DNA of 64,000 bases from Beaufortia kweichowensis (Eukaryota; Chordata; Actinopteri; Cypriniformes; Gastromyzontidae). This document shows, piece by piece, positions 51,501-62,800 of this stretch. The stretch lies in contig CM032794.1 of assembly GCA_019155185.1 (NCBI GenBank), positions 13,556,721 to 13,620,720 on the forward strand, in the 5' to 3' direction. How positions within the stretch are numbered: position 1 is the first letter of the stretch; each line of letters opens with the position of its first letter. The position numbers were made by a program, and so were the translations under genes. A model generated the notes under the pieces. It was given only the letters and a program-made list of their open reading frames with translations, did not search any database and was not told the origin of the DNA.

Positions 51501-54500
51501 CCACAAGATAACGTTGTGAAATATCTATATGCACATTTGTTTCTCACCACTAGCGTGACCAAAAGCAGCACCAATATACTGCGCAAATAGGAGTGTCTAA
51601 ACTCTTTGGGCTTGCAATGAGGATTATTCACAATCTCCAAAATCAGCTCTTCCTATGGACACAAAGACTGATTCAGCACTCTTAAAATATGCCCAATAAT
51701 TATGCCTAATGACAGGAAAGATCCTCTACCTCCTCCTCACACCAGTCAAACACGTTCCACTTTGACACATACAGAGCTCGATGTCTCTTCCAGAGCTCCA
51801 AGAAGAGCGTGGCTATTAAAACGACATCAACACATAAGCATCAATGTTATATGCAAAAAATATGTGTATTTTGATTTAGCTAAAGGACAAAAACCTACCC
51901 CAAATTGCCATAAACATGGCAAATGCCACCGTCCCTTCATTGTCAAACAGTTGGCTCACCTGTTTTAAATTCCAAATAAAGCATTTGTTGCAGTCAAGAA
52001 GACACATGGAGTCTCAATTCATTTTGTCATACAAAATACATCTTACAAAATACAGTCACCTTAGCATATGAACAGGTGTCAGACAGTTGCCACACATTGC
52101 ATCTATTGTCACATCTCGGACACATGGTGATGTTGGACTTACAGACTTCTTTACTGTAACAATGTACCACAATAAAAACAGGTGAAAATTTGTTTATCTT
52201 TTTTTACACAGCTGGCTTTAATAGTACTCACATGAGCGGACTTGTATTGAAGAAGGCGACGCCATACAAGAACACAACAACACCAATGACAGCTGCCGGG
52301 ATGAGCATCCGTGTGTACCAGCCCAGCCAAAGGTAGTACAGTCCCACCTTTTCTCCAAAATAGTCCCTAAACATAACATTTGCAAACACATAGTGTTAAA
52401 AAGCCAGACCATGACTGTCAAGGAACAAGCTGATTATACACATACAACTTACTTGACTTCAGTGACAGGCTGTTTAAAAAGCGATATTACAGCGAACCAG
52501 CTTGCCCATTTCTTCCTTAGTTTTTTCTGCTCTTTTTTCTTAAATGAACAGTAAACAAAGTTGAGAGGCTATGTATAATATTAAAAATATCTTAAAAGAA
52601 TCATTAAGTGTTATGATTTCCTTAACAAAATCATTTTAACATTTTAATAAAACAAAACAGAGATAGAGACACTTACCTCATGCAGACAGAAAATGGACTC
52701 AAAAACACCTTGAGCCAGAAGATCTTCAAGACCCTCTTAAAGCCGACAGAATCAGAGGAGAAAGATATTGCATATATGAGACAGTTTGTATTTATATATA
52801 ACATTGTTACAGTCTAAGACAACTGCAACGTCACACACCTATGTCACACAAAAAGCTTTTTTGGATCTCCATTAACTTACCACCTGTTCCTATAAATGTA
52901 TGATGTAAAACAAAGTGGACAATCCTAATTCTGTAAAACAAAGCAACAGAGAAATATTTACAAAGACTTATTACAAAGGCTTTAGATGGTTTCTGTTTTC
53001 ATTTGAAATGCATTCAAAAGAGGGTTCAGTAAGTGAAGAAGTTCTGTTTGTGTAGCATACCTGGTGGAGAATGAGACACACATCTGCTCTCCGCTCCAGT
53101 TACAGGCATCAGAGACCTTTAGCAAGTATTTGTACTTTGCAAAAATCTCTTCGGGGGCACAAATGCCATAGAACACCTTTCCCATATGTTCAATTGTCTG
53201 TTCAACAGTAATAAGAGCCTTGTGTAAGACAGTGAAATTTAACTAAAAGATGCAAAACTAGACTGTGATAGTACGTACAGACACTTTAATGTTCTTCCGT
53301 TTCAGTTCAGCAATATATGCATCTTGCTTTTTGAATGTTTGATTCTCTTTGTCCTCAATTACGTGAGCCACCAGAACATAGTCATACGATCGGGGACTGT
53401 ATGAATTGTACTGAATGAAATACAAATGCAGAAACAACAAGTTAAAGACATGAAAAGCTTAACGATTAAAGCAATGATTTAATTGGAATGACAGGAATTA
53501 GATTTTAACTGGTAATGGCATACTGGGATATGAAGTATTACTTAAATAAAGTTTATTTATTTTAATTAAAATGTATTATACAAAATGAAACACCTATTAA
53601 TTAAAAACAAATATGTGTATTGGTTACATTTCAGACAAATGTATAAATCTAGTTGTTTGTCGGTACTGTATGTTTGTCTGTCTAATTAAAAAATTTGTAA
53701 AATATTCAAACACGGCTGTTATGTCACATTCAGAAAGTTTTAAGAACAGAATCCTGAATAACAGAAATGACTGATCAGGAAACAGGAATGTTTCACTTCA
53801 TTGCATCTGTGGGTTTGGTGGCATGGTCAGTGTTTGTCAATGTGACATGTTTTTGTCATGCAGGGGAAGTGTGATGTGAATGTGACCGTATGACCAGCAT
53901 GTTGTAAGATTCAACAATAATCATGTGCTATGCATTTGTAATTGTACTGTGTAGTAGCAGCAACATTGAGTTTGAAACATAATTATAGTGAATAGTATTT
54001 ATAACTGATTGAAGCTGGTTGGTCAACAAATGCTTAAAATCCCTTATTTCTCACCTGTGCTGGAAGTAAAGGCTCGTTTCCATTGTCCAGCTCATGCATA
54101 GCAATAGAATTCTGTAACCCATTAGAATAACAGAGAGCTGTAATAACCTTTCCAACGTACCTAGGTGCTTACCATAAGAGTACTGTACAAATCAAGTAAC
54201 AAATCAAGCAAGTAATGTGCTTTACATTTTGAAGAGGAACATTTGCATTAGGAAAATTATCATACAGAACCATGCACAAGTTTGTCAAGTCAAACCTCAA
54301 ATATTTGTCTTTATAAGCAGAAAGCCATAGTAGCAACTGGTCTCTATGTACAGCAGATTGACCATATACAGTAAATGAACCTTTTTTGATTATATCATGC
54401 ATTGTCGTTTTTTTTTGCACATACTTATGGAGTCCATGGCAATGCATGCTTTCATTTAAGATAAAGGGGGCATACCACAATAATACATTTTTCAAATGTT

Positions 54501-55808
54501 ATGTGCATGATTTAAATTATATTAACATAAAAGTGATTTACAAGTGTTCTTCATGAAGACGTTTTTATTATGGGATGCTGCAATTTTTAAACACTTTTGC
54601 CACAGAATCAGTACACAATCAATTACTTCAGCCATCTTTCTTTGTCTCTCTATTTTTTTCTTTTACAGCACTGGTATGATTACAGGTCCAAACATGCCTG
54701 ACTACAACCAGACTGCAAGTGTTTGCTCTGCGTTTGTGCGTGTCAGAAAAAGATAAAGGGAAATTTATTAGATCACAGATCTTGCTTTTTAACATCTGAC
54801 TTATAATTATTAAACTAATATCACAGTAATTAAAACCTATTTTCTTGTTTTCACATGAAAGAAGTAGCACTTTTGCATGACAAATAACCTGTTCAACCAC
54901 AACACACGTAATGATCTGTTTATTTATGTCTACTCTAAGCTACAACACTAGCTTAGCCTACTTAAACTTGGCTTTATGGTACTCTGGTTGATAACGCTTA
55001 GTTCTAAATGGCTTTGGACAAAAGCATCTGCATCTAAACAAACACAATATAAGCATCTAATCACTGAAGTTACTGAATAATCAGAAGATTAGATTATATA
55101 TGATTATAGCAGTCATAATGAAATGAATGAGATGTCAGGGTAAAACATGAGGTCTACACCAGCATTTGTATGTTTTTGGTCATCGCAGAATCTCTTTTGG
55201 TCCAAAAAACAAGATGTTCAAGTCAGGTGAGTGTTCCTCAGAATAGTTTCTAAGGAAAATAATCCCTTTTAAATAATGCAGTTTAACCTGTTTGGATATA
55301 CCTAGACTGCAGCATATGTTAATCCAAAAGAGACAGTTATCTATAGAGTTCAAGGATATACAGGCATTAACTCAATACTAAGGGTCTTTTTTGCTGACAG
55401 CAAAATGTGTGAAAAAATACCTCCCTGTTTTAATCAGTGGCAGCCTGAAACTCATGAATGGGTGTGTGCTACATACGCATATAGATAAAACAGAAACTTG
55501 TGTTGTTTTATTGCCTACTGTACAGAAACTATTTATTTAAAATAATCAAAACACGCATGTAATTTTGCGATGACTAGTTGACAGATGTAATCGGTATTTA
55601 AAAAAAACACAGCAGATTTTCTCTTAATATAACAAAATCAGAAGTCATCATGATCCATTAAATAATGAACGCACAGCGCAAAATTACAGAGCCATACAGT
55701 AAAAGGAGGACACCGTCACTAGTGCCTTGGCGTGGACGCAAAACATAAAGAGTGGAGCGATAGATAAGAGATATGGAAAACGTGTACCTCTTGATCATTG
55801 AAAAACAT
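48508..55808 (-). CDS. ano9: Anoctamin-9 (TMEM16J), complete, 23 coding exons
   Basis: The spliced product is 782 residues, the same as I recall for human ANO9. Exons 5' to 3' (low-high): 55788-55808, 54055-54111, 53279-53410, 53061-53197, 52881-52930, 52677-52735, 52453-52538, 52232-52366, 52060-52153, 51899-51959, 51730-51812, 51548-51652, 51224-51388, 50790-50826, 50564-50675, 50422-50479, 50248-50345, 49954-50150, 49670-49822, 49401-49548, 49005-49130, 48800-48893, 48508-48648. All phases join. Anoctamin landmarks are [17 protein letters not shown], the extracellular CPRCDNRC, and [12 protein letters not shown]. All Ca2+-site residues of TMEM16 proteins are kept: Asn489, Glu493, Glu558, Glu561, Glu590, Asp594. 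TMEM16 proteins are dimeric membrane proteins acting as Cl- channels or lipid scramblases; ANO9's own activity is less settled. The TM6-TM7 region is about 17 residues longer than in TMEM16A and is Cys-rich. ano9 follows from synteny with pkp3 plus length. Confidence 0.94.
53411..54054 (-). other. ano9 intron 2
   Basis: Non-coding DNA between the exon encoding the residues NEPLLPAQ and that beginning [11 protein letters not shown]. Nothing else recognised. Confidence 0.6.
54112..55787 (-). other. ano9 intron 1
   Basis: This 1.7-kb intron separates a 7-codon first coding exon (MFFNDQE) from the second. It contains a SINE tail remnant at about 54966-55045. Open frames at 54169-54495 and 54628-54900 have no family resemblance and are not called. 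Confidence 0.65.
54966..55045 (+). repeat. SINE 3' tail remnant
   Basis: GGCTTTGGACAAAAGCATCT followed by GCATCTAAACAAACAC at about 55011-55045 matches the fish SINE tail consensus (TTTGGATAAAAGCGTCTGC). The upstream part is too diverged to show a tRNA head. Confidence 0.5.
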
Positions 55809-57280
55809 CCTGAGATCGAAGTTTGTCAAACAGTTAAGTTCAAGCAGACTGGCTCAGTCAGTCTCTTCTGTTGTCCTCACATAGCCGAAGGATCTCTAAC
55901 CGAGGAGCGAAATTAATTCACGGGTCGACAGCTGTTTGCCCTACACTTCCGTAATCCCCAGTTCAAGAAATCTGCGAGTTGTAAGCTCGTGCCATACCTG
56001 TACATAGGTGAGATCACATACGTCATCGTATTCTGTCGGTTGGTGGGCGGGGCCTCGTTAGATCGAAACTGAACTAACAGCTTGTTGCAGTAAATCATCT
56101 CGCTCTACATATCCCTAACCGGTCCTCAATAGAGTTTGGGACACTCTTATTTCCCCGTTATTATTTACATACATTCAGTTTATCTGTTGTCTAAAAGTAA
56201 TTAAGCTGATCAAGCACCAATACAAGACATTCAATCTACGTATGAATGTAGCCTTGTAATTAGCAATGAATTTAAGTGTTTGAGGCACATTGGCGTGGAA
56301 TTTTCGAACCAAAATTTGCACAGATTTCATTACCATGTTATGCAATATGTGCAGATCAATTTGTTTAGTTTTTGAAAGATTATTTTTCATATATTATGAA
56401 AGTAACTCTTTAAAGTTGTGAATGAATATTATATCGTAATGTTATTTCTTTATCTCAGTTTCAATATGATACACTCTTTGTATTGTCTCAATGATTTGCC
56501 CTGCAAAAAAAAAACATGTCTTGTTGATGTTGTCCTGTTCCTGTTGTTCCTCTCTTCATGCATTTGTTTTACACAAGTTGTCATGGTCAAAAAAAACTTT
56601 GAATGTTGTATTTTAGAGGTTATACGATGGCGTGTATGGTCTTTGAGCCAGAAAAATATATGGTCTATATATGTTGCAAATTTGTACCCAGGATGGGGAA
56701 AAGTAAAACTTTAGGGATGAAAGCCTACAGTGATAAAGTACTAATCTAAATATTGGGGTGAGGAGAGGCATATTCCCTTTGATATCTGTGGTGGTTACAG
56801 TCATGCTATGATGTACCAGAACTGGAATTAATTTTCCATAATTTGCATCATTGACCATTATGTGGCAATGCAAAACACTGCACTGCACACCAACTTTCAC
56901 CAACATACCACAATACACATTTGTTTAACATGATCACAAAATGTATAACAGCATCAAGTTTATTTATGAAAAGTGTCCATAAACACAAAGTACTTTAGAA
57001 TAATTGCAAACACACTAAAACACTGATAACATTGGACAGGTCATCATTCAACAGATATGCTTGTAATTTGTCATGACATGTTTTAATGCATCTTGCACTT
57101 TATGACTGCAAACACTTTTAATCTAATTTACAGAATAAAAAAGGCATTGACACTTCTTGCTAATATGCTAATAAGTATTTTACTAAGCTATAAACTTGTC
57201 AACTTTATACGATATGCATAGTCAACTTTATACAAGAAGTTTTATACAAACAGAGGGTCTAGGGATACAAGTCCAAAAGT
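55809..57280. other. ano9 upstream region and tssc4 downstream region
   Basis: The first few hundred bases (to about 56130) are relatively G+C-rich and should contain the ano9 promoter and 5' UTR, with TCTTCTGTTGTCCTC near 55862. The remainder is AT-rich and holds the 3' end of tssc4, transcribed from the right. No further gene was seen. Confidence 0.5.
56959..56964 (-). promoter_or_regulatory. tssc4 polyadenylation signal candidate
   Basis: TTTATT on the plus strand is AATAAA on the minus strand, 317 bases downstream of the tssc4 stop codon. It is a plausible 3' end signal; other AT-rich variants lie nearby. Confidence 0.45.
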
Positions 57281-58213
57281 TCAACCTGTGCCTTCTTCAT
57301 CCTCTCCCAGTGTTTTGCGGAAGTGTTTGCGGTTTACTTTCTTGCTAGTGTTGAACACAACACTTGTCACCATTTTGTTTTCCTCTTCCTCATCCTCAGT
57401 CACCCATTTTCTTTTTTTCTCCTCTTTGTCCCGTGAGCTAAGACGATGAAGAGGAGCAGCCTGTCCTTCTTCATTTTCTTGTTTATCATCCAAGTGTTTA
57501 AGTCCAACTTCTTCCTTTCTTACATGGTCAGGTTTGTTGCCATGCTGATCTTTGTTCTTGGGTTTAGTGAACATGATTTTATTCTCAGTGCTGCTGCCAT
57601 GATCCTGGTTGAAAGCTGGACTGAAGTTCTCTGGCACAGCATCCTGAGACCTCTTTCTATCTTGAAGCCCTTGTAGGTACTGATGGGCAACCAGGCTGTT
57701 CTTTTGATCACTGGTTTCAGGAACATCCTCAAGGGTGTAATGGGTCCAGCGCTCAGGGTGTGCAAGATAATCTGGGACTTTTTTACCTGAAGGTTGTTTT
57801 CTGGTTGCATCAGGGCCAGTGTCACACTTCCTTTGCGCTGCCTGTGGAGGTGAGGGTGGAGCAGGGCGAGCGAACGTGCCATCGAGAATGTTGTCTTCAC
57901 CTAGGTGTTTAGACGTGAGCTTTGCAGCACTGTCCAACTGTGAAAAGATGTCCTTGCTCCGATCACAAAAACCAGAGCTCCCACCTGTCAATTTGAAGGT
58001 GGGATTTTCTTGAGACACAGGCTGGTCGTGAGCATCTTCTTCATCTTCTGAGGATGATGACAAGTCTTCAACATTTCTGCCAAAATGCTCATTGGGCTCA
58101 TCAGGGTCAGAGTCACTCAGAGAGAGTTCATCAGGAAGTTCAATGGTATCCCTGTTAGACAGGCTTTCAGGAGCATCCTTTTCTGTGCATTTTGGGTCAC
58201 TCATAGTGATCAT
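57281..58213 (-). CDS. tssc4: TSSC4, U5 snRNP assembly factor, complete coding exon
   Basis: A single exon encodes 310 residues (human TSSC4 is about 329). The conserved core is VPDYLAHPERWTHYTLEDV at about residues 145-163, followed by FNQD and IMFTKPKN. An acidic serine stretch (LSLSDSDPDE, then LSSSSEDEED) lies near residues 30-60, and GFCDRSKDIF corresponds to human TFSQRSRDIF. The C-terminal end is basic (SKKVNRKHFRKTL) and may direct nuclear import. The protein is mostly disordered in appearance, with no membrane segment. TSSC4 is known as a U5 snRNP/tri-snRNP assembly chaperone in the nucleus. The first ATG (58213) begins MITMSDPK; an in-frame ATG three codons later (58204) is equally possible. 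An acceptor at 58265 (ATGTAG) begins this exon, so at least one 5' non-coding exon precedes it. Confidence 0.93.
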   Translation of the reverse strand: MITMSDPKCTEKDAPESLSNRDTIELPDELSLSDSDPDEPNEHFGRNVEDLSSSSEDEEDAHDQPVSQENPTFKLTGGSSGFCDRSKDIFSQLDSAAKLTSKHLGEDNILDGTFARPAPPSPPQAAQRKCDTGPDATRKQPSGKKVPDYLAHPERWTHYTLEDVPETSDQKNSLVAHQYLQGLQDRKRSQDAVPENFSPAFNQDHGSSTENKIMFTKPKNKDQHGNKPDHVRKEEVGLKHLDDKQENEEGQAAPLHRLSSRDKEEKKRKWVTEDEEEENKMVTSVVFNTSKKVNRKHFRKTLGEDEEGTG

Positions 58214-58497
58214 ACACCAAGTTCAAGGGGCACTATTAGAAGTTGGATATTTTAAGTGAAAGTCCTACATAAATAAAAAGTTGTATTTTTAGATGCACCA
58301 AACCACAACCATATACCAGTTTCTTTAAGTTAATAAATATTATATTGAATTGAACTGAATAAATATTGAACATACACGCATGTAAGTATATTGCGAATAA
58401 CAATTAAGGCGCTGTCATAATCAGAAAGTAATTATTTTTTCCAAAGACTGACAAGAACTATGGAGAGAAAAGCAAAGTTAAGGAATTCCTCACTCAC

Positions 58498-58519
58498 CAA
58501 AATCTTCTTGAGACACTTC
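58498..58519 (-). other. tssc4: Putative 22-nt 5' UTR exon of tssc4
   Basis: On the minus strand, CACCTGTAG at its upstream edge and GGTGAGTGAG at its downstream edge frame a 22-base exon (GAAGTGTCTCAAGAAGATTT plus two bases). It lies between two other well-bordered exons of the same strand. It has no start codon. The evidence is splice signals only. Confidence 0.5.
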
Positions 58520-58725
58520 CTACAGGTGATGAGACAGAAGAAGACAAGCAATGAGACTATTGACTTACATATTACTACATATTAATACAAAGCTTCACAT
58601 ATATAATGATCATGGACCATATTGAGTGCTTAAAATGACAATTTACAACTTATCTTGAAAAAGCACAAAACCTTTTAATTAATAATACAGCTGTTTTAAT
58701 GCTCGGATGCATGAAGGTATCTTAC

Positions 58726-58877
58726 TGGCGTTGAAGACTCACAAGTACTGAGAGTTGTTCAGTTGAGCTAAAACGGTCCGGTCCAGATTACCGATCAATT
58801 CCATGGCCAGAGCGATTATCCTTGACGTTCTCTGTGCACCCGTCAATGCGTTAGCCTTCCTGGCTATATCCTGTAAA
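58726..58877 (-). other. tssc4: Putative 5' exon of tssc4 with a strong-context upstream ORF
   Basis: The exon is bordered by CACATGCAG on its upstream side and GTAAGA on its downstream side, 152 bases long. It carries an ATG at 58804 in a GCCATGG context, starting a 21-residue ORF (MELIGNLDRT to QYL) that stops at 58739, 13 bases before the donor. The same frame is open back through the exon above (59209 and up) without an ATG, giving a longer, charged, helix-like sequence (RRAESLQDIARKANALTG). Whether this is translated is unknown; it may restrain tssc4 translation. Confidence 0.5.
58739..58804 (-). CDS. Candidate upstream ORF, 21 residues
   Basis: The initiator context is purine at -3 (G) and G at +4, which is strong by vertebrate rules. 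The peptide MELIGNLDRTVLAQLNNSQY plus Leu has a leucine pattern compatible with an amphipathic helix. It ends before the main tssc4 start. I do not recognise a family. It is listed because its start is better placed than that of most chance ORFs, with low certainty that it makes a protein. Confidence 0.3.
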   Translation of the reverse strand: MELIGNLDRTVLAQLNNSQYL

Positions 58878-59208
58878 CTGCATGTGAGGTTGCGTGAAAA
58901 TAAACCTTAGCATTACATATTTACCAAGTTAAATGTGAAATTTCAAGGTTATGTTTTCATTATCATAACATTCATAAGTGATGTACATAAGTACATATCG
59001 CAATGTTAGCCATCTTCGGGCATTAGCACACCATGGTGCTCATGAAGCAACCGTAGCTAACGTAACTAGCTAAACCAACGTAATGATCTAAATAACTGTA
59101 TTAGAAAACCTACAGTAAACAATTAATTTAAATATTGTATCCGTAATTTGGGGATTATTTGGGGATTATTACTGGTTATAGCAGTTTAACACACACACAG
59201 TGCCATAC

Positions 59209-59300
59209 CTTTCTGCACGCCGCACCAGGAGAGATGGTTTATGGGTAATGTAGTTCTCTTGCGTGAGCGACGACGTACGTTGTTGTTAGTCAAATGATCA
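59209..59300 (-). other. tssc4: Putative first exon and promoter side of tssc4
   Basis: A GTATGG donor (59208-59203) follows a stretch with no ATG in the sense strand. The upper limit is approximate. CpG-containing words such as CGACGACGTACG (59268-59279) mark a likely promoter. The region lies a few hundred bases from the start of a plus-strand exon, suggesting a shared, two-way promoter. Confidence 0.45.
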
Positions 59301-59814
59301 GCAGATGGCGCAAATGGACTAAAATACAGGCATGTTCGATCTCACTTTGGTGTCAATTCATTGAAAATTAATTAAGGTAATGGATATGTACGTGCTTGCT
59401 GTGTTTCTTATCTTCTTTACAGGAAACCGACAGAAAATATACGGATCATAATGGTACGTCTTTATTTTACATTTACCCTAAAATAAGAAATGCATAAATA
59501 AGCAACGTGACATATTTTGCGTTCCTAAATTATACGTTTTTTTCTCTTTCCAATTTGCCGACGGAAAGAGTTGGCGTGCTTGCCACTCCCCTTTAAGACA
59601 TCATCATCATTTCAGTCCGCCGTAGCTGCTGAGCTCTAGTAATTGACGTTATGTAGAAGAAAGCGAGCGGAGGATTCTGTTTCAGTACAAACATATCTGA
59701 AAGCAGATCATCCATCGCCGACTTAATTACATCTAAAGACAGATTTGGTCTCTGCGACTGATTTATATATTTTCTCATTGTCCCGTGGGGAGAAAGAAAC
59801 GCACGGAACTTAAA

Positions 59815-59886
59815 ATGAACAGAATAACGGGAAAGACGAAAGAAGCCACTTTGATAGAAATGACTAACACGCTGGATTCCCAAACC
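59815..59886 (+). CDS. Possible first coding exon of an unidentified gene (partial)
   Basis: An ATG at 59815 in good context (AAAATGA) opens a frame of 24 codons beginning MNRITGKTKEATLIEMTNTL and running into a GTAAGA donor just after CCGAAG. It is preceded by about 200 bases of moderately G+C-rich, CpG-bearing sequence typical of a promoter and 5' UTR. I do not recognise the peptide. The remaining exons would have to lie beyond a first intron that extends past 64000 or includes exons I failed to see. Human neighbours such as TRPM5, KCNQ1, OSBPL5 or NAP1L4 were considered, but none matched from memory. Confidence 0.45.
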
Positions 59887-62800
59887 GAAGGTAAGAAAAC
59901 TGCTACGGTTACGTAAAGCTAACGTGCAATGAATGATCAGTCAAAAGGAGAGGAACAGATGGTTAGTCTTTAAATATGAGTTCAATATGACAGTGCGACC
60001 TCAACATGAAAAGATACATTAATGTAACAACTGCGTTAAATCATGTAACAGGATGCTTATGACTAAAAAGACAAAGGCGACGAAAGAGTGTAAATCGTGC
60101 TTGTTATGTCAGGTCGTCAGAATAGAAAAAGGAGAATAAACTCATAGTTCCATGTATCCAATTGAACTTTGCGGGTGGGGTGTTGTTCTGTATTTAGAAA
60201 GAAGCTTTATTCAACTGAAGGAAAAAGGAAAAGTCGAGGCATGGAAAAGTTGTGGTCTACACCCAGAGACTGCCGTTACCTGCCACTGTGCAGTTTCTTG
60301 CATTGCTAAGCGTTTTAACATCGTTAAACTAACTAATAAAAAAAGATGTCGACATATTTAATATAGTTTACTGTTTTGTAAGAATTTAGTGAAACCGGAT
60401 GTTTTAGGGGTACATGCCTCATTCGTAGTTTCCCTGTTTTTGGGGCAGCTTGGAACTCCTGACCACCCCTTTAACAGTCTTTCACGTTACTCTGTCTGGC
60501 CACATGGCTTGGCTTCAGTCCCATCTTAATTTAGGAATAAAACAGCTCTTATGTTGAATCAGTTAAACGTCTGGTGTTGATGTAACTCATTCAGTCTTAG
60601 TCAGTGTTTCATTGTACACAAAACATTTTAGGATTACGACGTATCTAGCTGATCCTATAAAATATGATGCCACAAAAGTCTTTAATGTGTTGCAGCATTA
60701 CAACAAACAATAGAGAAGATGCTGAACGTTATTGTGTGATTTAATGCAAATACTGCATGGATTATCGGGATGTAGTTGTCTGACAGTTCATCTCAGGTAT
60801 CTGACAGATGTTTGATCCGCCCTCAGTATTACTCGGCTTGTTCTTAATACTGTGAAATGAATTACTGAGCCGAGGAAAGCTAAAATAAATCAGTCCTGTA
60901 AAATAAATCAGTAGTGTTAGGTTCTTTCTTTTTAATGGATGCTGTTGTCCGCATAGGTTGACTAATGTTTGTTAAAACACTAAGGTTAGAGGGGCTTTTA
61001 TTAAGTGAGACGTGTAGGTGTGTATTTGTTGTTCCATGACTTTATTCACATTGGTGTGTGGGATTGTTTGCCAAAGTGTATTTGCTCTACAGTTGTTCTG
61101 GCAGTTCCAGTGGTTTGCCTGTGTCATGAATGAGTCCTTGGAAAGTGAAAGAGATTAAAATGTCAAATAACTGGCCTTTTGGTTAGAAATGGTTTAAATG
61201 GTTTAAAACCATCCTAATCCTCTTTCCCCTACCCTTCTACACTGCAGCTCTTCAATCTGTAGTAATGTATTGGTCCAAATTAATGGGTGATTCATTGTTT
61301 AGTAGTTTCATTTTGCTTCATTTTGCTGCTGTGTGCATTATTTCTGAGATGAGTGATTAAAAAGTGATGGATTTACAATCCCCTGCAAAAGCTTTTCGTA
61401 CATGTATACTTCTACAATTTTGTTTTCTAATTAATTCAGTAAAACTCGCTTTAAATGTGACTTTTTCTTTCAGAGGCTACAGTAAAACTAGATGTGTAAT
61501 TTGCAGCAAAATGAACAAATGAGCACTATAAATGTACAGATTGCCCTTGGAAAACATTATTTACACAGCTCTGCAAAGGTTTGTTGATCTTAGCAGAGAG
61601 TCGGTCTCAGCCTTCCTCTAAAGACCACAGCTATAATGTCCATCTCATTACATCTGCGTAATGTACTTGTGGCACAGCGCTTTGTTTTAACTAGACGGCT
61701 TCTTATTGCTGCAACAGTTGTAGTGATGTTATTTATCACCAGTATTCTTATTATTGTAGCATGCTGTTATTATATTGATTAAAATACTAATGATTTATTG
61801 TTGTCATGTTTCTAAGAAGCATTAACTGAGAGATTATTATTGTATGTCTCTGGAGTCTCCAGCCTTTTGCTTTAAATGTCGTCTCTGCTTTTAACTGAAG
61901 TACAGACTAATTGAATTGTTACTTCCATTGGACTAATTGGATTGGCATTTTCATTGACATCACATATGATTGTGTGTTGTTTTATAGATTATTGACAGTC
62001 TGCTTTTAAATATTACGTATGTATTAAAGTTTACAGAGGTACTTAATTATTAATTATTATAAGATAATTGCATGGACCAACTAGATATCCAACATATAAA
62101 TGTCATTACTAAAGCTCTTTATCTTGCATGAGAAAGTTATATAAGTTGTCTTCATATGATAACACAATATATTGACTCTTTCACTTTTCAAAAGGACTGT
62201 ATAATAAACTGAAGAGACAGGGTAGAATCACACTGTCACATTACAGTCTTTATCATTGCTTTGTCACCCTGGGCTGTCACATTGAAGACTCTGTCTCTTA
62301 TCAGGTCAGACCTCATGGTTTCCTCTTTAGAGAATGCAAGAGAAACCCATGAATAGATTTTTGAGTCCTCCCTCTTGTGCCAAGTCGGACACACAGTCCC
62401 TGGTGTGTTTGTTTGTATAGTGCATGAGTATTTGTGCTCCCTTGACTGGTCATTTAAAGTAATACAGGGAATAATACTGAGGAAATGTTCATATGTGAAG
62501 TCATTGGTTTATTTTAAATCACTTGTGTTTATTTCCGAAAACACCCAGTTAGTTCATGTTATACTTGACAGGAACCAGAAGAAAGTGAGAAGGGGATGCA
62601 GAGTTGTTGCTATGGCAACTGGCTGTTTAATTTAGTTTTCTCTTTGATAGCCATACTGAACAAGGAGCTGACCCAGTAAATGTTGGTTAAGGTTTTTATT
62701 TATACCTCTGATTAAAAGACATCCAGCATCAACAAATAATTTTTTAATAATACAAAATTAAACTGTTTATTAAATGATCACTCTGCAGGAAAGGTCTGTG

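Noticed and set aside
57446..58013. Plus-strand frames and a second minus-strand frame (57520-57900) over tssc4
   Set aside because: These are shadows of the 310-codon tssc4 frame, which has the conserved TSSC4 core.
59424..59454. Small plus-strand exon-like piece framed by TTCTTTACAG and GTACGT, ending in ATG
   Set aside because: The signals are good, but the piece is only about 30 bases, lies in a two-way promoter region and has no partner exon in the window. It was not called as a gene.
59593..59883. Minus-strand frame of 96 codons beginning MGIQRVSHFYQ
   Set aside because: It lies in promoter-like DNA opposite the candidate plus-strand exon, has no recognisable domain, and no splice signals support it.
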